A DNA stretch of 60,000 nt from Liolophura sinensis (GCF_032854445.1 NC_088304.1:870001-930000), one strand, 5' to 3'. Numbered from the stretch's first letter, positions 10,736 to 23,630 are shown. The notes: generated by a model not told the origin, from the letters alone. Numbers and translations: made by a program.

Positions 10736-11924
10736 AGAAATCCACCTGGATTCATGTTCCGTTCAGAGTATGCATGAATATTGATAGAACCCGTTCTCAG
10801 GACCCAGTCCAGAGATCCCCATGCAAAGTAAAGCCCTGGAGGCATATGGCGAGCATAACCATTATAAACTGAAACTTTACAGATAAAGATACATATGCAC
10901 AAAATATGAATGTGCATGTTAAATACTTGTGGATTAGACATATATGATAAGGCTGTGTGTGTTATAAATACAGTGTTCAGGTATGTGCATGCAAACGGTT
11001 ATATTGTATAGGGCGGCTAGCTTGTATGAATATGCATCAGATCAGTCATTTATCATAAAGCCATACAGGTGTATTAATAGTGGAGTCTTCACAGTGACAC
11101 AGAGGCTCATCTATCTCAGAGAGCCTAATTGCATTAAAGTGGACAGGTGATGATTTGTACCTGTATTTCACAGGTAAAAATAGTTCTTGTAGATGCCATA
11201 GCCGCGGATAGATGAAGTGCAAAAATAAAGGGCTGGAAAATGGGACCTGATTGTTTTCAATCTAGCAATTTGCATTTTGACTTTCCATCCAGCAAACCAA
11301 AGCAAGTGCCTTAGGTAAATGTACTGCCTTGTGTTAGAATGCTTTTAGGCCTCATTCTGTAGTGGAAGGTGTGTCAATCAACTGCACATAAAGATAAAAA
11401 TGTGTATAAATCATACCGATCGTTGATATTTTAAATTCCTCGGAAGGATGTAAGGTTGGGAGGGGTTTGGTGTTGAGAGGGTGTGTTGAGAGGGTGTGTT
11501 GAGATGTTTGAATCATGTAAAGTTGTGTAGCAGGTGATTTATCAAGTAATTTTCATCTGTGACTTGTGGCCGTCTAAGGTGTTCTCTTCAGGACCATGCT
11601 GTGCATGGTTATGTTCATCTACTCCACTGTGAAAAATAAAGGAAAATTTCCTGGTGTGTGGTTACTGGTGTTTGTGACTTTGCCAAAGATGTGCATGTTG
11701 ATCCAATTTCAGTTTTGCCTTAAGTGGAAAAAATTTAAGGCTCTTAATTTTTTACTCCAGGAAATAAGCAAATGAAAATTTACAATAGATGTGATATCCA
11801 GCAAAAGCTCTTTTGATGGCTTGATGCCCATACTATTTAAAGATAGGATGTTAAAAATTTTACCAACTGACTGGATGACATACAGGTAGATAGACCTGTA
11901 CAGCTTCCTGTCACAGCTAAAAAC

Positions 11925-14256
11925 TGAGTATGTCTGTACAGGTAACTGTCTCTTTCCTGTATTCCTGGTTAGCTGTGAGTCAGATGACTGAGTATGTCTG
12001 TGCAGGTAAATGTGTGTGTCTGATTTGTGCCCCTGGTTAGCTGTAAGTCATATGACTGAGTATGCCTGTTAGGTAACTGTGTGTGTCTGATTTGTGTCCG
12101 TGGTTATCTGCGAGTCAGATGACTGAGTATGTGTGTGCAGGTAACTATAACTCTGATCTGTGTCCCTGGTTATCTGTGAGTCAGATGACTGAGTTTGTCT
12201 GTAAGGTAACTGTATATGTCTGATCTGTGTCCCTGGTTAGCTGTGAGTCATATGACTGAGTATGTCTGTACAGGTAACTGTGTGTCTGATCTGTGTCCCT
12301 GGTTAGCTGTGAGTCAGATGACTGAGTATGTCTGTGCAGGTGACTGTGTGTGTCTGATCTGTGTCCCTGGTTAGCTGTGAGTCAGATGACTGAGTATGCC
12401 TGTTAGGTAACTGTGTGTGTCTGATTTGTGTCCGTGGTTATCTGCGAGTCAGATAACTGAGTATGTCTGTTAGGTAACTATACCTCTGATCTGTGTCCCT
12501 GGTTAGCTGTAAGTCATATGACTGAGTTTGTCTGTAAGGTAACTGTGTATGTCTGATCTGTGTCCTGGTTAGCTGTGAGTCAGATGACTGAGTTTGTCTG
12601 TGCAGGTGACTGTGTGTGTCTGATCTGTGTCCCTGGTTAGCTGTAAGTCATATGACTGAGTTTGTATGTAAGGTAACTGTGTATGTCTGATCTGTGTCCT
12701 GGTTAGCTGTGAGTCAGATGACTGAGTATGTCTGTGCAGGTGACTGTGTGTGTCTGATCTGTGTCCCTGGTTAGCTGTAAGTCATATGACTGAGTATGCC
12801 TGTTAGGTAACTGTGTGTGTCTGATTTGTGTCCGTGGTTATCTGTGAGTCAGATGACTGAGTATGTCTGTTAGGTAACTGTGTATGTCTGATTTGTGTCC
12901 GTGGTTATCTGTGAGTCAGATGACTGAGTATTTCTGTGCAGGTAACTATACCTCTGATCTGTGTCCCTGGTTAGCTGTAAGTCATATGACTGAGTATGTC
13001 TGTAAGGTAACTGTGTATGTCTGATCTGTGTCCTGGTTAGCTGTGAGTCAGATGACTGATTATGTCTGTGCAGGTGACTGTGTGTGTCTGATCTGTGTCC
13101 CTGGTTAGCTGTAAGTCATATGACTGAGTTTGTAAGGTAACTTTGTATGTCTGATCTGTGTCCTGGTTAGCTGTGAGTCAGATGACTGAGTGTGTCTGTG
13201 CAGGTGACTGTGTGTGTCTGATCTGTGTCCCTGGTTAGCTGTAAGTCATATGACTGAGTATGCCTGTTAGGTAACTGTGTGTGTCTGATTTGTGTCCGTG
13301 GTTATCTGTGAGTCAGATGACTGAGTATGTCTGTTAGGTAACTGTGTGTGTCTGATTTGTGTCCCTGGTTAGCTGTGAGTCAGATGACTGAGTATGTCTG
13401 TAAGGTAACTGTGTATGTCGGATTTGTGTCCCTGGTTAGCTGTGAGTCAGATGACTGAGTATGCCTGTTAGGTAACTGTGTGTGTCTGATTTGTGTCCGT
13501 GGTTATCTGTGAGTCAAATGACTGAGTATGCCTGTACAGGTAACTATACCTCTGATCTGTGTCCCTGGTTATCTGTGAGTCAGATGACTGAGTTTGTCTG
13601 TAAGGTAACTGTGTTTGTCTGATCATACATACTCAAGTCATCTGACTCACAGCTAACCAGGGGCACAGATCAGACACACACAGTTACCTGTACAGACATA
13701 CTCAGTCATCTGACTCACAGATTACCAAGAACACAGATAAGACACACACAGTTCCTGCACAGACATACTCAGTCATCTGACTCGCAGATAACCTGAGGTA
13801 CATATCAGACACACACACAGTTACCTGTACAGACATACTCAGTCATCTGACTCACAGCTAACCAGGAACACAGATCAGACAAACACAGTTACCTTACAGA
13901 CAAACTCAGTCATCTGACTCACAGCTAACCAGGGACACAGATCAGAGGTATAGTTACCTGCACAGACATGCTCAGTCATCTGACTTGCAGATAACTACGG
14001 ACACAAATCAGACACACACAGTTACCTAACAGGCATACTCAGTCATCTGACTCACAGCTAACCATGGACACAGATTAGACACACAGTTACCTGTACAGAC
14101 ATTCTCAGTCATCTGACTCACAGCTAACCAGGGGCACAGATCAGATACTCACAGTCACCTGCACAGACACACTTAGTCATCTGACTCAGAGCTAACCAGG
14201 GGCACAGATCAGACACACACTGTTACTTGTACAGTCAGATGACTGAGTATGTCTGT
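11925..14256 (+). repeat. 68-bp minisatellite with internally inverted block
   Basis: The unit is roughly GAGTCAGATGACTGAGTATG followed by TCTGTGCAGGTAACTGTG, TGTCTGATCTGTGTCC and CTGGTTAGCTGT. About 25 copies read forward from 11925 to about 13624. From about 13626 to 14231 about 9 copies read as the reverse complement (GTCATCTGACTCACAGCTAA). From 14233 to 14256 the unit reads forward again. Units vary in length through small deletions. Confidence 0.92.
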
Positions 14257-16020
14257 ATGTCACTGAGAGTGGCCTGCTTGAAAACTGTACAAGTACATAT
14301 AAGCCATGTTGGGAAAGAACAGATTTTCAGAAAAGATTTTCTCTTTCTTTTTTTCACAGACAGCAAAATACTCCTTCATTCAAAGTGCATTTTTACTAAG
14401 TTAACAATGATTTGTTAGATAACAGATATCATGCTCTGTGGTTCATTAAGACGGAATTTACATATGTATGTCTGCTTAGTGGATCATTTTTCAGTTTCAT
14501 AATTTCTGAAGGTAAATGTGTGTGTGTTGTAGTTTGATGTCTGCATCGATCCGTGTCTAATGTTGACTTTAGTTGGCATGAAGTTCAAAGTGTACATAAC
14601 ATGGCAAGGAGTTGTCGTGAGTTATGGATAGCTGTAGCTTATAAATGATGTATAGGGACAGGTGCCTGAACTGATAACAAAGAGAAATCATGGGGGAAAT
14701 GTGGGGTTGTTATAAAAGTTTTCTTTTTAAATTACGAAGGTCACAAAATAAATCACAGTCTTAAAATTCTGTTATGTTAGTATTTATTTGAAGAAGCAAA
14801 GGATTTTGATCCATTTGGTGAGTTTTAAAATGTGTTCAAATATAAACTAAACGGATGTTTTCAGCCCTGAATGTGTCTGTTCACTGGTGTGCTGGCCAAG
14901 TTACATGTGTTACGTACATTTCCATGTATATCATTGTTCGATGAAAGATACTGACAAACCTATAATGAGATGCCATTGAGGGGAAAAAAAGAAATTATGA
15001 AAACCTGCATATTCAAACTGAGTTGATGAAGTCTTTGTCCACAAGTCCCACATGACCACAGTGAATGTTCAGATTTGATGACTAATGTCCGCTTACATTT
15101 AATCCTACCTGTACATTACTTAATAATGCTGCACCTGAAGATATTTATCTCAGCTGAAATATTTGAAAATAAAAACTATCCAATTTTATATCAAAGAGAC
15201 AATAGTGCATTACTGCAGGTAAAGAGATCAGAGATGTTTTCTTTGTAACACTCTGTATTATGTTAAACTGCTGTATTTCCTGAAATTTAATAATCATCAA
15301 AGTAATGTTAAATATGCAGCCACAACCATGTTTATTTCAAAGTCACAGGTACAGTTAGCTTTAGTTCATGAGCTCGCATCCACGCTGAGATACAGTAGGT
15401 ATATATGTGGGTGTAATTATTCATGTCTGTACTTTACCTGATCGCTCATGAATATTTGATTAGTATTGAAATGAGGTGGGATTAGTAAGTGGGATATGTA
15501 GAAAAAGGTTAAGTTTTGTCATACATTCCCTATTGAAGAGAGACTGAGTTCTTGTGTGTGAACTATGTGTGCCTGTGAACATATATTTTGTTAGTGTTGA
15601 TCATTATTGGACTGGAATGGCTTGTGTATGTAGTGTACATGTGTACAGAGCACGTAGCTGTAGGCGACACATGTAATGAACAGGTACAATGCTAGCAGGT
15701 GTACATGTACAGGTAAAAAGGTCTGGGCATCACTGAACTCCTATACATCTCTTCTTAACCATAGTACCTCATTGTGCTCTGACTGCAGTTGCATGTCAGT
15801 GAGGAATGTCTGACACATATTTATTTTTATACCGTACTCCAACATTGAAAAAAAGATCCTGCCCATAAAACAAGACCTTTTAATTGATATAGCCTTAGTC
15901 ACAAATGGAAATGATAAATGTATATATGTTTGGTGTGAGATGATGAAAGATGATGAATTAGTGCCATGTAGTACACATTTTGCATATACATGGTCAGGTC
16001 AACGGGGCAGATGTCTGACT

Positions 16021-16280
16021 GATTCATGGGCTTAATGGTTAGAACATTCTCCTCCAATCACTTTAGAAATGGTATTTTGCGGCCTCGCTTGGCACTCGGC
16101 ACCAAGAGGTTAGAGCAAGGAAAGATGACTGGCTGGCTGGGTGTCATGTATGGTGTCTTCAGCATGATACCTCAGCGGTGGCAGCACTTTGGGGCCATGC
16201 GTTCGCCCTGCCACAAGAAGGCACAATATATGTACGCACACCTAATGATTCCTTGTCGTCATGTGGCTGTAAAACGCAAA
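16021..16280 (+). mobile_element. SINE family B copy
   Basis: tRNA-like start GGGCTTAATGGTTAGAAC (A-box-like), then the body with CTCGCTTGGC, AAGAGGTTAGAGC, GGCTGGGTGTCATG and GTGTCTTCAGCATGATAC, and the end CAGCACTTTGGGGCC-x-TTCGCCCTGCCAC. It matches the reverse complement of 25820-26081. Confidence 0.75.
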
Positions 16281-17084
16281 GCATACATACATATGCTACA
16301 TACATACATCTTAGTTCATGTGTATGATGAGATGAACTTACTGGATAATTAGCCAGATGACCAATACATTAAAGTACGTGCAGATATATAATTTTTAGCT
16401 CCCCTGTTCAAAGTACCCTGAATGTCAGTGGGTAGGCATATACATAGTGGGTAGGCGTATACTCAGTGGGTAGGCGGCCCAATGGCAGTGAAAGCAATAT
16501 TGATGTACACGCTAGGGATGGCATCTGAACAAAGTATTGCATGTATTGAGCTCAGGTTCGGATACATTTAGAGCACAATAACACAAAGGTGATGTTCAGT
16601 CGTTAATGTCATATTTGTATCTTAATTGTCATTACAAAATTCACAACTTAGCCTTTTGTGTATTGAAATCAATGTTAAAGCAAATGTTAAGTTTGGTATC
16701 TTAAATGGTACAGTACTTCATGTATTGAGCTGAGGTTTTATAGACTGTAAATCCTCTACCTTTTCAATGACTACAGCATTTGTTTCAGTGGAATTAATGC
16801 ATACTGAGTTATTATGTGGATATTTGTGTCATTTAAGATGCAAGCTCATAAAAGTGTGCAAATTATTTCTCTATACCCCATTGTTCTCGCGGAATGTTTC
16901 AGAACATTGGTGGCAGAGGTAGTTGAAAAGGTTGAAGAAATTGGGTAGTGATATATGTAAAGCAGAGCAGCACGAGGGCAATGTTCTAATGTTGGTGCCC
17001 TGCATGTCTGTTTAATTTATGTCATTTAATACAGTAAATTCATGACCTTCATGTTTGTGTACAATCCACAGTTTGGGTCTCTAT

Positions 17085-17830
17085 GGCCTGGTGGTTTATA
17101 ATGGTGTGCTAGTATAGCAGAACGACCCAGGAACCTCTCACCAATGTGGTCGCTCTGAGATCAAAAGTCTAGCTCATGTTGGCTTCCTCTCTGGTTGCAT
17201 GATGGGAAGGCCAGTGAGCAGTGCCTGGATGGTTGTGGGTTTCCCCAAGGTGCCTACGGTTTTCTCCCATCATGATGTGAGTGGGTTTCCCCAAGGTGCC
17301 CACGGTTTTCTCCCATCATGATGTGAGTGGGTTTCCCCAAGGTGCCCACGGTTTTCTCCCATCATGATGTGAGTGGGTTTCCCCAAGGTGCCCACGGTTT
17401 TCTCCCATCATGATGTGAGTGGGTTTCCCCAAAGTGCCCAGGGTTTTCTCCCATCATGGTGTGAGTGGATTTCCTCAAGGTGCCCACGGTTTTCTCCCAT
17501 CATGATGTGAGTGGGTTTCCCCAAGGTGCCCACGGTTTTCTCCCATCATGATGTGAGTGGGTTTCCCCAAGGTGTTCATGGTTGTCTCCCATCATGATGT
17601 GAGTGGGTTTCCCCAAGGTGCCCACGGTTTTCTCCCATCATGATGTGAGTGGGTTTCCCCAAGGTGCCCACGATTTTCTCCCATCATGATGTGAGTGGGT
17701 TTCCCCAAGGTGCCCATGGTTTTCTCCTATCATGATGTGAGTGGGTTTCCCCAAGGTGCCCACGGTTTTCTCCCATCATGGTGTGAGGGAAATATTCTTG
17801 AGTGTGGCATAATCCCTCAATCAAAAAAAC
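17085..17830 (+). mobile_element. SINE family A copy expanded by an internal array
   Basis: Head and B-box region at 17085-17235 (CTCACCAATGTGGTCGCTCT, then GGCTTCCTCTCTGG and GGGAAGG), then the 46-bp array, then the family tail GAAATATTCTTGAGTGTGGC and an A-rich end at 17795-17830. The SINE is intact apart from the tandem growth inside it. Confidence 0.88.
17237..17790 (+). repeat. 46-bp minisatellite from SINE body, about 12 units
   Basis: The unit is GTGGGTTTCCCCAAGGTGCC followed by CACGGTTTTCTCCCATCATG and ATGTGA. The same segment occurs once in ordinary family A copies (GTGGGTTTCCCCC-GGTT-CACCATAATGCTGG at 44920-44965). Units are nearly identical, implying recent expansion. Confidence 0.92.
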
Positions 17831-18147
17831 AATTCAGTCATTCAATGACAAGGTCCTGAATGATTCATCAAATTTTGCAGGCTAGCCCGCACACTCATTT
17901 GTTTGTCATTATCTGGACATTGTAGCACATGTAGACAATAACATTGACCATGGACTGTTAAAACTGCTGGCTGGAATAACAGAACTAGGCAGTACCTAGA
18001 TTTCTGTGACCTATTTGCAAGGTGCAGAGAACAGTTCAGTAAGTACTTTTGGGTGTATGATATGGCTAGGTACTGTCTTTTAAAATCTGTATTTTGTTAT
18101 TTACATACATGCACATCTACTGTGAAATGTGCATATATGTATGTGTA

Positions 18148-18395
18148 TGTATTTATTTATTTGATTGGTGTTTTACGCCGTACTCAAGAATGTTTCACTT
18201 ATACGACGGCGGTCAGCATTATAGTGGGTGGAAAATGGGCATAGCTCGGGGGAAACCCCCGACTATCCGCAGGTTGCTGGAAGTTGCTCCCACTTACAGC
18301 TGGAGAGGAAGCCAGCATGAGCTGGACTTGAACTCACAGCGACTGCATTGGTGAGAGGCTCCTGGGTCATTATGGTGTGCTAGCGCTAATATGTG
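18148..18395 (-). mobile_element. SINE family A copy, minus strand
   Basis: Nearly full length in reverse: TTTATTTGATTGGTGTTTTA-CGCCGTACTCAAGAATG tail, the GACGGCGGTCAGCATTATAG core, CCCCCGACTATCCGCAGGTT, the reversed B box GACTTGAACTCACAGCG, and the head ending at TGTGCTAGCGCT. Confidence 0.88.
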
Positions 18396-18408
18396 TATGT
18401 ATGTGTAT

Positions 18409-18413
<5 letters not shown>

Positions 18414-18454
<41 letters not shown>
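18414..18454. repeat. (TA)n microsatellite
   Basis: About 20 uninterrupted TA dinucleotides next to the SINE at 18148-18395, flanked by TGTATG-type repeats. Confidence 0.95.
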
Positions 18455-18460
<6 letters not shown>

Positions 18461-19479
18461 TGTATACACCGATGTCTGAGGCTTAATAGGGTATTTAAAA
18501 ATTTAGATGCGTCATTTTAATGACTTTTGTAAGTTTGTTGTTTGACAGGCTGATGGCCTGGACCTTAGCACACGCGTGACCTTAGCACACACATGCCAGA
18601 CTTTGTGAAGGGTTATTTAACAAGGTCTCTCAAGTGTGTAATTTGTTATAGTATTCCCCCAGAGTCAGTGAGTTAACCTAGTTTTAATGTCCATCTATTT
18701 ATGACTTTCGTGGCATGGATTTGATCGAGAAATGGCCATCCACTAATAAAGTCATTAATAACAGCTTGTGCTGTAGATGGAGACAGAAATACGACCAGTG
18801 GAAAATGACTTTCATTATTTTATTGCGTCTTAAAAATGATTTAATGGGCCATGTTGAAGAGGACCAGTTTTTATGGCGTGAGAAATAGTTAACTCAGATA
18901 TTAGGCACTGATTGATTAGGGGTCATCTATTTAAAGATTTGTTAATCTCCTGGTAGAATACAGTATATGATGTGTGCATTGCCCTGATTGTCCTCGGTCT
19001 GTGTCAAAGTGATACTGGCAGAAGGCATTCACTGGATCAGGTTTTTTGTGGGAGTGGCCACACTTTAGACACGTGCTAGGTGTTTAAGTTTTGTTTAAAG
19101 ATTTTTGTTGAAATGTCTTTTATTCACTAAGACATGACTTTATAAAAGCTGCTTATGCATTAGTATGCTGTCAGAGATCCAGGAGTGGTGCAGTGTTCTG
19201 ATGCTGTGTGACAAATTGCAGACTCGCAGTGCATGCTGACAAGACACACCCAGTGAAGAAACTGTTGTCTCTTTCAGTGCAGTGTTGAAGTTCTTGAATA
19301 ATTTTAAAAATTTTTATAATGCCACTTAATAAGGCAGATGAACTTGCTATTCTGTATTCAGTAGCATTTGACAGTGCAAAAAGAAGCCATTGATAAGATT
19401 CAGTGAATACTGTTTGACTCAATCAAGATTGGAATTATTTATGAAAGATTTTCAGATATCTGAATTTTGTGATCCAGAA

Positions 19480-20030
19480 GATTTGAGTCTTGTGCTTGGA
19501 CACAATTGCTCCGGCAGTTTTTGAATGTTGTTCTTTGACATCACTGCTGAGGAAGGTGTTGAGTCTTCAGTTACACCACTTCTGAGGAAGGTTTTGAATC
19601 TTGTGCTGGGACACCACTGCTGAGGAAGGTTTTGAATCCTGTGCTTAGACACCACTGCTGAAGAAGATTTTGAATCTTGTGCTTGGACACCACTGCTGGG
19701 GAAGGTATTGAATCTTGTGCTTGGATTAAACCTCTGAAGAAGGTTTTGAATCGTGTGCTTAGACACCATTGCTGAGGAAGGTATTGAATCTTGTGCTTGG
19801 ATTAAACCTCTGAAGAAGGTTTTGAATCATGTGCTGAGACACCATTGCTGAAGAAGGTTTTGAATCTTGTGCTGGGACACCACTGCTGAAGAAGGTTTTG
19901 AATCCTGTGCTTAGACACCACTGCTGATAAAGGTTTTGAACCTCGTGTCCTGGACACCGTTGCACAGACAGGCCCTGGACCTCATGCCTGGACACCATTG
20001 CACAGAAAAGCCCTGGACTTTATGCCTGGA
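19480..20030 (+). repeat. 38-39-bp minisatellite, about 14 units
   Basis: The unit is approximately CACTGCTGAGGAAGGTTTTG followed by AATCTTGTGCTTGGACAC. Some units carry ATTAAACCTCTGAAGAAGG instead. Later units (19930-20030) diverge to GGACACCGTTGCACAGA forms. Confidence 0.88.
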
Positions 20031-20290
20031 CACTCCTCAGGAAGGGAATCTGCTTGAAGAAACCAGTTCAGCATGTTTGTGAGCTTTTAGTTACCTTTTG
20101 TTCACCTTTGACTCTACCTGAAACTTCAAGGTGCATGTATTTTCTTGCACGGTGTTGAGGACACAGAACCATTTACAGTTTGGGGCACGATAATTCCACG
20201 AGTTTTACAAAGTTGCTGAACATCCACCATGGATTACTCAACAAAAGGGGCGCCCAACAACATACTGGCAGCAGTACAGTAACTTTTCAG

Positions 20291-20480
20291 TTTCATCCCC
20301 TCCAGAGGCGCCCAAAACTCCCACCTGCCAGAAAACTGCCCGATGTTCATTGATCTTCCAGAAATTGACAATGAGGAAGAGCTTTCGACAACAGTTTTGC
20401 CCTTAAACGGCAGCGAGATACGCTTGATCCAAGTGATCAATGCCCACGGGCTAATTCTAGCCATGCCTATGTTGGCCAAG
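20291..20480 (+). other. Unidentified exon-like open segment in NF2 intron 1
   Basis: An open frame across 20291-20480 reads, in part, PMFIDLPEIDNEEEL, LPLNGSEIRLIQVIN and AHGLILAMPMLAK. It is richer in G+C than its surroundings. Possible acceptors end at 20290 (CTTTTCAG) and 20305 (CCCCTCCAG); a possible donor is AAG-GTTAGC at 20481. It has no counterpart in merlin. It could be an exon of a nested gene, an alternative NF2 exon, or a fragment of a dead gene or transposon. I do not recognise the protein. Confidence 0.35.
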
Positions 20481-20844
20481 GTTAGCAACGAACTCTACAA
20501 TGTACATGCACATCTGTCAGATTTAGATATGATTTCAGTGAGCATGTGGAGAGGAAGGCTGTGTCTGCTCTTTCTGTGGACATTTTTATTTTTTTGATGA
20601 TGTCTGTGGATTGATTATGGCTTTCACCCTCATTTTACAGTGATGAGAAGGCCATCCTTAAAATCATGGTCTGGTCACCTGTACAAAAGTCCCTATCTGT
20701 GGGCTGGCTCTCACAACCAGCTGATCAGCAGAATTAGGCTTGGTTTACAGAATATACTCTGACATTTACTTGATTTATGCAGATGGTGAAAACATTGTTG
20801 CTCTCACATTTATACTGATACAACTGTATTTGATTACATTTCAG

Positions 20845-20973
20845 AACAAGACAACAGGTAAGGAATTGTTCGAGCAGGTGTGTCGTACAATAGGCCTGAG
20901 AGAGACGTGGTACTTTGGCCTCCAGTATGTCGACTCCAAGGGTTATATCGCATGGCTCAAATTTGATAAAAGG
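20845..20973 (+). CDS. NF2: NF2 coding exon 2
   Basis: Forty-three codons, residues 34-76, containing [18 protein letters not shown] and [16 protein letters not shown], the core of FERM lobe F1. Acceptor ACATTTCAG, donor GTAAAA, phase 0 at both ends. Human exon 2 is one codon shorter; the extra residue falls in the YVDSKG loop, where this protein looks more like ERMs. Confidence 0.97.
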
Positions 20974-21503
20974 GTAAAATATTGCTTTTCATTTTCTTTT
21001 TTCATTTCCCTGATAAATGTAATAATGTAATAACCAATGTACACCCCCCCCCCCCTCTCAAATAATAGAGAAAAGTAGGGGATGTAGTGTAAAGAGAGCT
21101 TATCCAATAACAAGTCCCATCACTTCATTTATTTGCACCTCCAAATACCAGGTGAACCTAGTGCATTGTATTCCAGGTCAAAAATGTAAATAGCTACTAT
21201 AGCAAGATGTCTTACATTTGATAGTTAGAAGTGATTTTATGAGGCAACTGGTTTAGAAAGAAAACCCCATGATATTCACAGCTCATGCTGTACATGTATA
21301 GGTTTGTTGTATTGGAAGTCTTCAGTTTTGCTCATGTTCACTTACATGTAGGTCATGTGATTTTTGAGGGCACCATTTTGTGTAGATCAATAAAAGTAGC
21401 ATAAAGAGTTAAGTATAATTTAACTTTATGCAATCTGTAACATCATGCTCTTAGGGAGGTGGCCAGACTTCTGGATTTTTAACTGTCCACTTTCTCGGTA
21501 CAG

Positions 21504-21710
21504 GTGTTGGACCAGGACGTGCCAAGGGAGAACCCAATACCATTCATGTTCCTGGCCAAGTTTTACCCGGAGGACGTGTCCCAGGAGCTTGTTCAGGACA
21601 TTACCCAGCACCTGTTCTTCCTACAGGTCAAACAGTCCATCCTGAACATGGACATCTACTGCCCACCTGAAGCCTCTGTATTACTCGCCTCTTATGCTGT
21701 ACAGGCCAAG
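21504..21710 (+). CDS. NF2: NF2 coding exon 3 (human exons 3 and 4 as one exon)
   Basis: Sixty-nine codons, residues 77-145: [11 protein letters not shown], then [20 protein letters not shown], then [19 protein letters not shown]. This is the F1-F2 junction and the start of F2. Acceptor CGGTACAG, donor GTATGG. The 207 bases equal human exons 3 plus 4 (123 + 84). The human intron position after FFLQ is uninterrupted here. Confidence 0.97.
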
Positions 21711-23630
21711 GTATGGCGATATTTTAAATTCTTCTAGTTCATAATTTCCTGGTTTTACTTTCAGTTAATTTAAGTTGTCAGGTCTTGATGTGGCTGTTTG
21801 TCCAAGGAAATTAAAGGATCAATTTGCTCATTTAATGTTCCTGATAATGCAACAAATCAATGTATTGAGCTTGGATGGTCGTACAGGAGTGGGGTACTAT
21901 GTTACATACCTATGTTGCATGATGTCATCTACTATGTAATTAGTGTTTTCTCTAATAGCACATGTTCACTGCAATATTGCAAACTTATCTGCGCAGAACC
22001 ATTTTGTCAGCGCACACCAAAACAGTTGAAAACCTGCCACAAATTTTAACTGCTGTTTGGATTTGATAAATGGTAGATTGATTCAGATGTACAGGGTACA
22101 TGTATGTTATATGTATACCTGTAAATGATTTGTTAGGAAGGCCTGTGTCGTACCCCAGAGTAAAATTTGATGGAGCACCAGTTTAGATGGATTAATTTGA
22201 TACATGTAGGAACATGTACCCATTCACATGCATATCTGATGATTTAAGTAGCTGCTGGTCATGTACTTTGATACTGTTTAAAGGCACAGGTAAGATCTTA
22301 GACAATTGCTGTATGGTTATATAGATAATATATATATGAAGTCAGAATGAACATTTTTTAACAACTGAGAAGATATTTGGCTGTTGATTATTAAACCAAA
22401 TGTAACTTACATGTAATATTTGAGAAAAAAAGAAAGAAGAACAGGTTATTCATTTGGAACTAATACAATCAGCATTTCGAGTCAGTGTTAAGTCACCTGT
22501 CGTGAACAAGTGTTACCTTTGTAATTTACCTGTCCCCGGTTTATGATCAGCACGGATTACCTGGCTGGTGTATTAGACTGTGACAAACCATTCTCCCAGC
22601 TGATCTATCTATAGGTGTTCTGGGTCTCTATTTCTGTCCCCAGTCGTCCACCGCAGTGTCACGTGCCATTTGTTGCACTTTTAATTATAGCTTGGTATGT
22701 GTGGGGTCAGTGGGATACTGTCTCACACATGAACTATTAAGGATGGTGACAGAGCCCTTGATCTGTGGATTACTTAGCCCTTTAATCAGAACAGGCCGAC
22801 ATTGTATAAAAGTCAGAATTGTCTTTTTCCCCATGTTTTTACACAAACATACTTTTACTTCCGTACTTAGGAAGAACATTCACATACTCAGATTCTAAAC
22901 TTCTCAAAAGTTTATTAATAAATAATTCAATTTTTATCCTTTTCCTAATACATGGTAGAGTCCAGGGGCCTGTTCTGTGAAGCAGTCGTAAAATGCACCT
23001 GGGATACTGCCATCACAGCATACGTGGCATATGTGTTCAGTCTGATCGAGCATATTTCTGTCAGTTTCCTCGATGGGGGAGGGCTGTCAAAGGGTACTAC
23101 ATCGCCTTACATTTGGGCCTATCTTAAAGTCATAAAATTTACAAAAACATCATTTCTCAAAACGAAGTGAACCAGCCCCCAATGACATCCACTTTGGGGT
23201 GATAGATGCAGGCTCAATGCTGCAAGCACTCACTCACTCACGCACTCAAAACTAAATAACAGGTTGTATAAAACATTACACCCACTGTGAGGCATAGAAA
23301 TGAAAAATGTGAAAATATGGTGGCGATTGCGGCCGTTGATAAACATTAGGCAGAACATTATGCAATTTTCAGTACAAATCCACAGTGCAGGAACAAACAA
23401 AGGCAAGTACATGTATGTGCACATCAGTGCTTGTATGTTTTTGTTTCTTTTTTTATTATTATTAAAGAGTTTCGGTACCTGTCAAACTTGAGGTCATTGA
23501 CAGAAGTTAAGATCTTCTGTGAGAAACTGATGAAAGGGGAAAATATTAGTCTGTTGTAAACATTCTGTGCCATCATTAAAGTTCAGGCATATTTGAGAGA
23601 GGAACAATCCCAAGTCACTAGTCAGAATAC

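Larger units (their letters stand above)
8107..20844 (+). other. NF2 intron 1 (12.7 kb)
   Basis: Contains SINEs (10499-10735, 16021-16280, 17085-17830, 18148-18395), the large inverted-block array 11925-14256, the SINE-body array 17237-17790, a TA microsatellite, a 39-bp array 19480-20030 and an unidentified open segment 20291-20480. The stretches 8107-10498, 10736-11924, 14257-16020 and 18460-19480 hold nothing I recognise beyond short words such as the CATGCATGCATG palindrome near 9424. Confidence 0.8.

Noticed and set aside
10555-10941. 128-codon minus-strand open frame
   Set aside because: Its C-terminal part is an antisense reading of a family A SINE; the rest has no recognisable homology.
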